Below, piece after piece: positions 34,167 to 34,559 of a stretch of 34,559 nt of DNA. The stretch lies in assembly GCA_016182525.1 (NCBI GenBank), contig JACPGL010000004.1, forward strand, positions 1 to 34,559. The letters run 5' to 3'. Both the position numbers and the translations under genes were made by a program. Position 1 is the first letter of the stretch. Each line of letters opens with the position of its first letter. Source of the DNA: Candidatus Kerfeldbacteria bacterium (GTDB lineage Bacteria > Patescibacteriota > Patescibacteriia > JACPL01). Below the pieces are notes generated by a model. The model made no database searches and had not been told where the DNA came from. It saw only the letters and a program-made list of their open reading frames with translations.

Positions 34167-34395
34167 ACAAATAATGATCAAGATTCGTAGAAAGATCTTT
34201 TGGACCGCCTTTCGCCTTTATTTCAAGGAGAGACAAAAGCGCCTTTTTGCCAGTATGATCAACGTCGAGTTCTTGTTGAAGACCATGCTGAACAAAATTA
34301 CGAATAACCCCAGCAAGGGAGGTATTCCGACCACGCGCCAGAGTGGTGAGCTGACGATGTAGATCTTGAGGGAGATAAATTTGTGTGCGAATCAT
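34138..34395 (-). CDS. Ribbon-helix-helix antitoxin
   Basis: MIRTQIYLPQDLHRQLTTLARGRNTSLAGVIRNFVQHGL. Confidence 0.85.
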   Translation of the reverse strand: MIRTQIYLPQDLHRQLTTLARGRNTSLAGVIRNFVQHGLQQELDVDHTGKKALLSLLEIKAKGGPKDLSTNLDHYLYGGPKRKGT

Positions 34396-34411
34396 AGAAA
34401 GACCTTAAAGT

Positions 34412-34449
34412 GATGTATAAAGTATACATCTAGGAGAGGTGGCTGTCAA
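34412..34449 (-). promoter_or_regulatory. TA promoter with palindromic operator
   Basis: Minus strand TTGACA-N17-TATACT; GATGTATA-AAG-TATACATC at 34412-34430. Confidence 0.75.
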
Positions 34450-34455
34450 GCTCGT

Positions 34456-34559
34456 TCATACAATTGCATACTGTATCGTATGCAACACTGAACGCATATC
34501 CCATTCAAGCAGTCGGGTGCCTTTTAAGACTTTTTTCATCTCTTCTGACGACACGGAGT
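34456..34559 (-). CDS. C-terminal fragment of an ORF entering from the window edge
   Basis: Minus-strand frame SSEEMKKVLKGTRLLEWDMRSVLHTIQYAIV* open to the edge. Confidence 0.35.
   Translation of the reverse strand, partial: SVSSEEMKKVLKGTRLLEWDMRSVLHTIQYAIV

Noticed and set aside
34464-34485. TTGCATAC-TGTATC-GTATGCAA inverted repeat as an operator
   Set aside because: Falls inside a partial open reading frame at the window edge and has only 8-bp arms; could be chance
1-34559. CRISPR array or cas genes
   Set aside because: No regularly spaced direct repeats and no Cas-like ORF seen; the repeats found are palindromic and dispersed

Overview
Roughly 34.6 kb from a compact bacterial chromosome; gene style and repeat families suggest Patescibacteria/CPR (inference). 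Housekeeping genes: an RluA-family pseudouridine synthase fragment, rplS, ruvB, nth, an archaeal-type PEP carboxylase, an NAD(P)H-hydrate dehydratase, an ABC exporter and a PEP synthase-like fragment. There are six tRNA genes: Leu-GAG, Val-TAC, Phe-GAA, Pro-TGG, Pro-GGG and Gly-TCC. Accessory content includes three toxin-antitoxin modules, a stray AbrB-like gene, two 2H-phosphoesterase paralogs and a 1859-aa secreted repeat protein. Main observations: (1) tRNA-Phe(GAA) is split by a ~242-nt group I intron whose P1/P10 guide matches the ligated exons exactly; (2) five GC-rich single-gene units, all on the + strand whatever their neighbours' orientation, each with its own promoter, a ~75-105 nt leader and a 3' hairpin, encode orphan small, secreted, membrane or DNA-binding proteins; (3) a promoter-to-terminator structured ncRNA has an anti-Shine-Dalgarno-like UCCCUCCU loop; (4) interleaved inverted repeats form two hairpins with complementary loops; (5) dispersed palindromic repeats supply the stop codons of unrelated genes or bracket an AbrB-like gene. 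All calls come from reading the sequence and ORF track; no database search was run.
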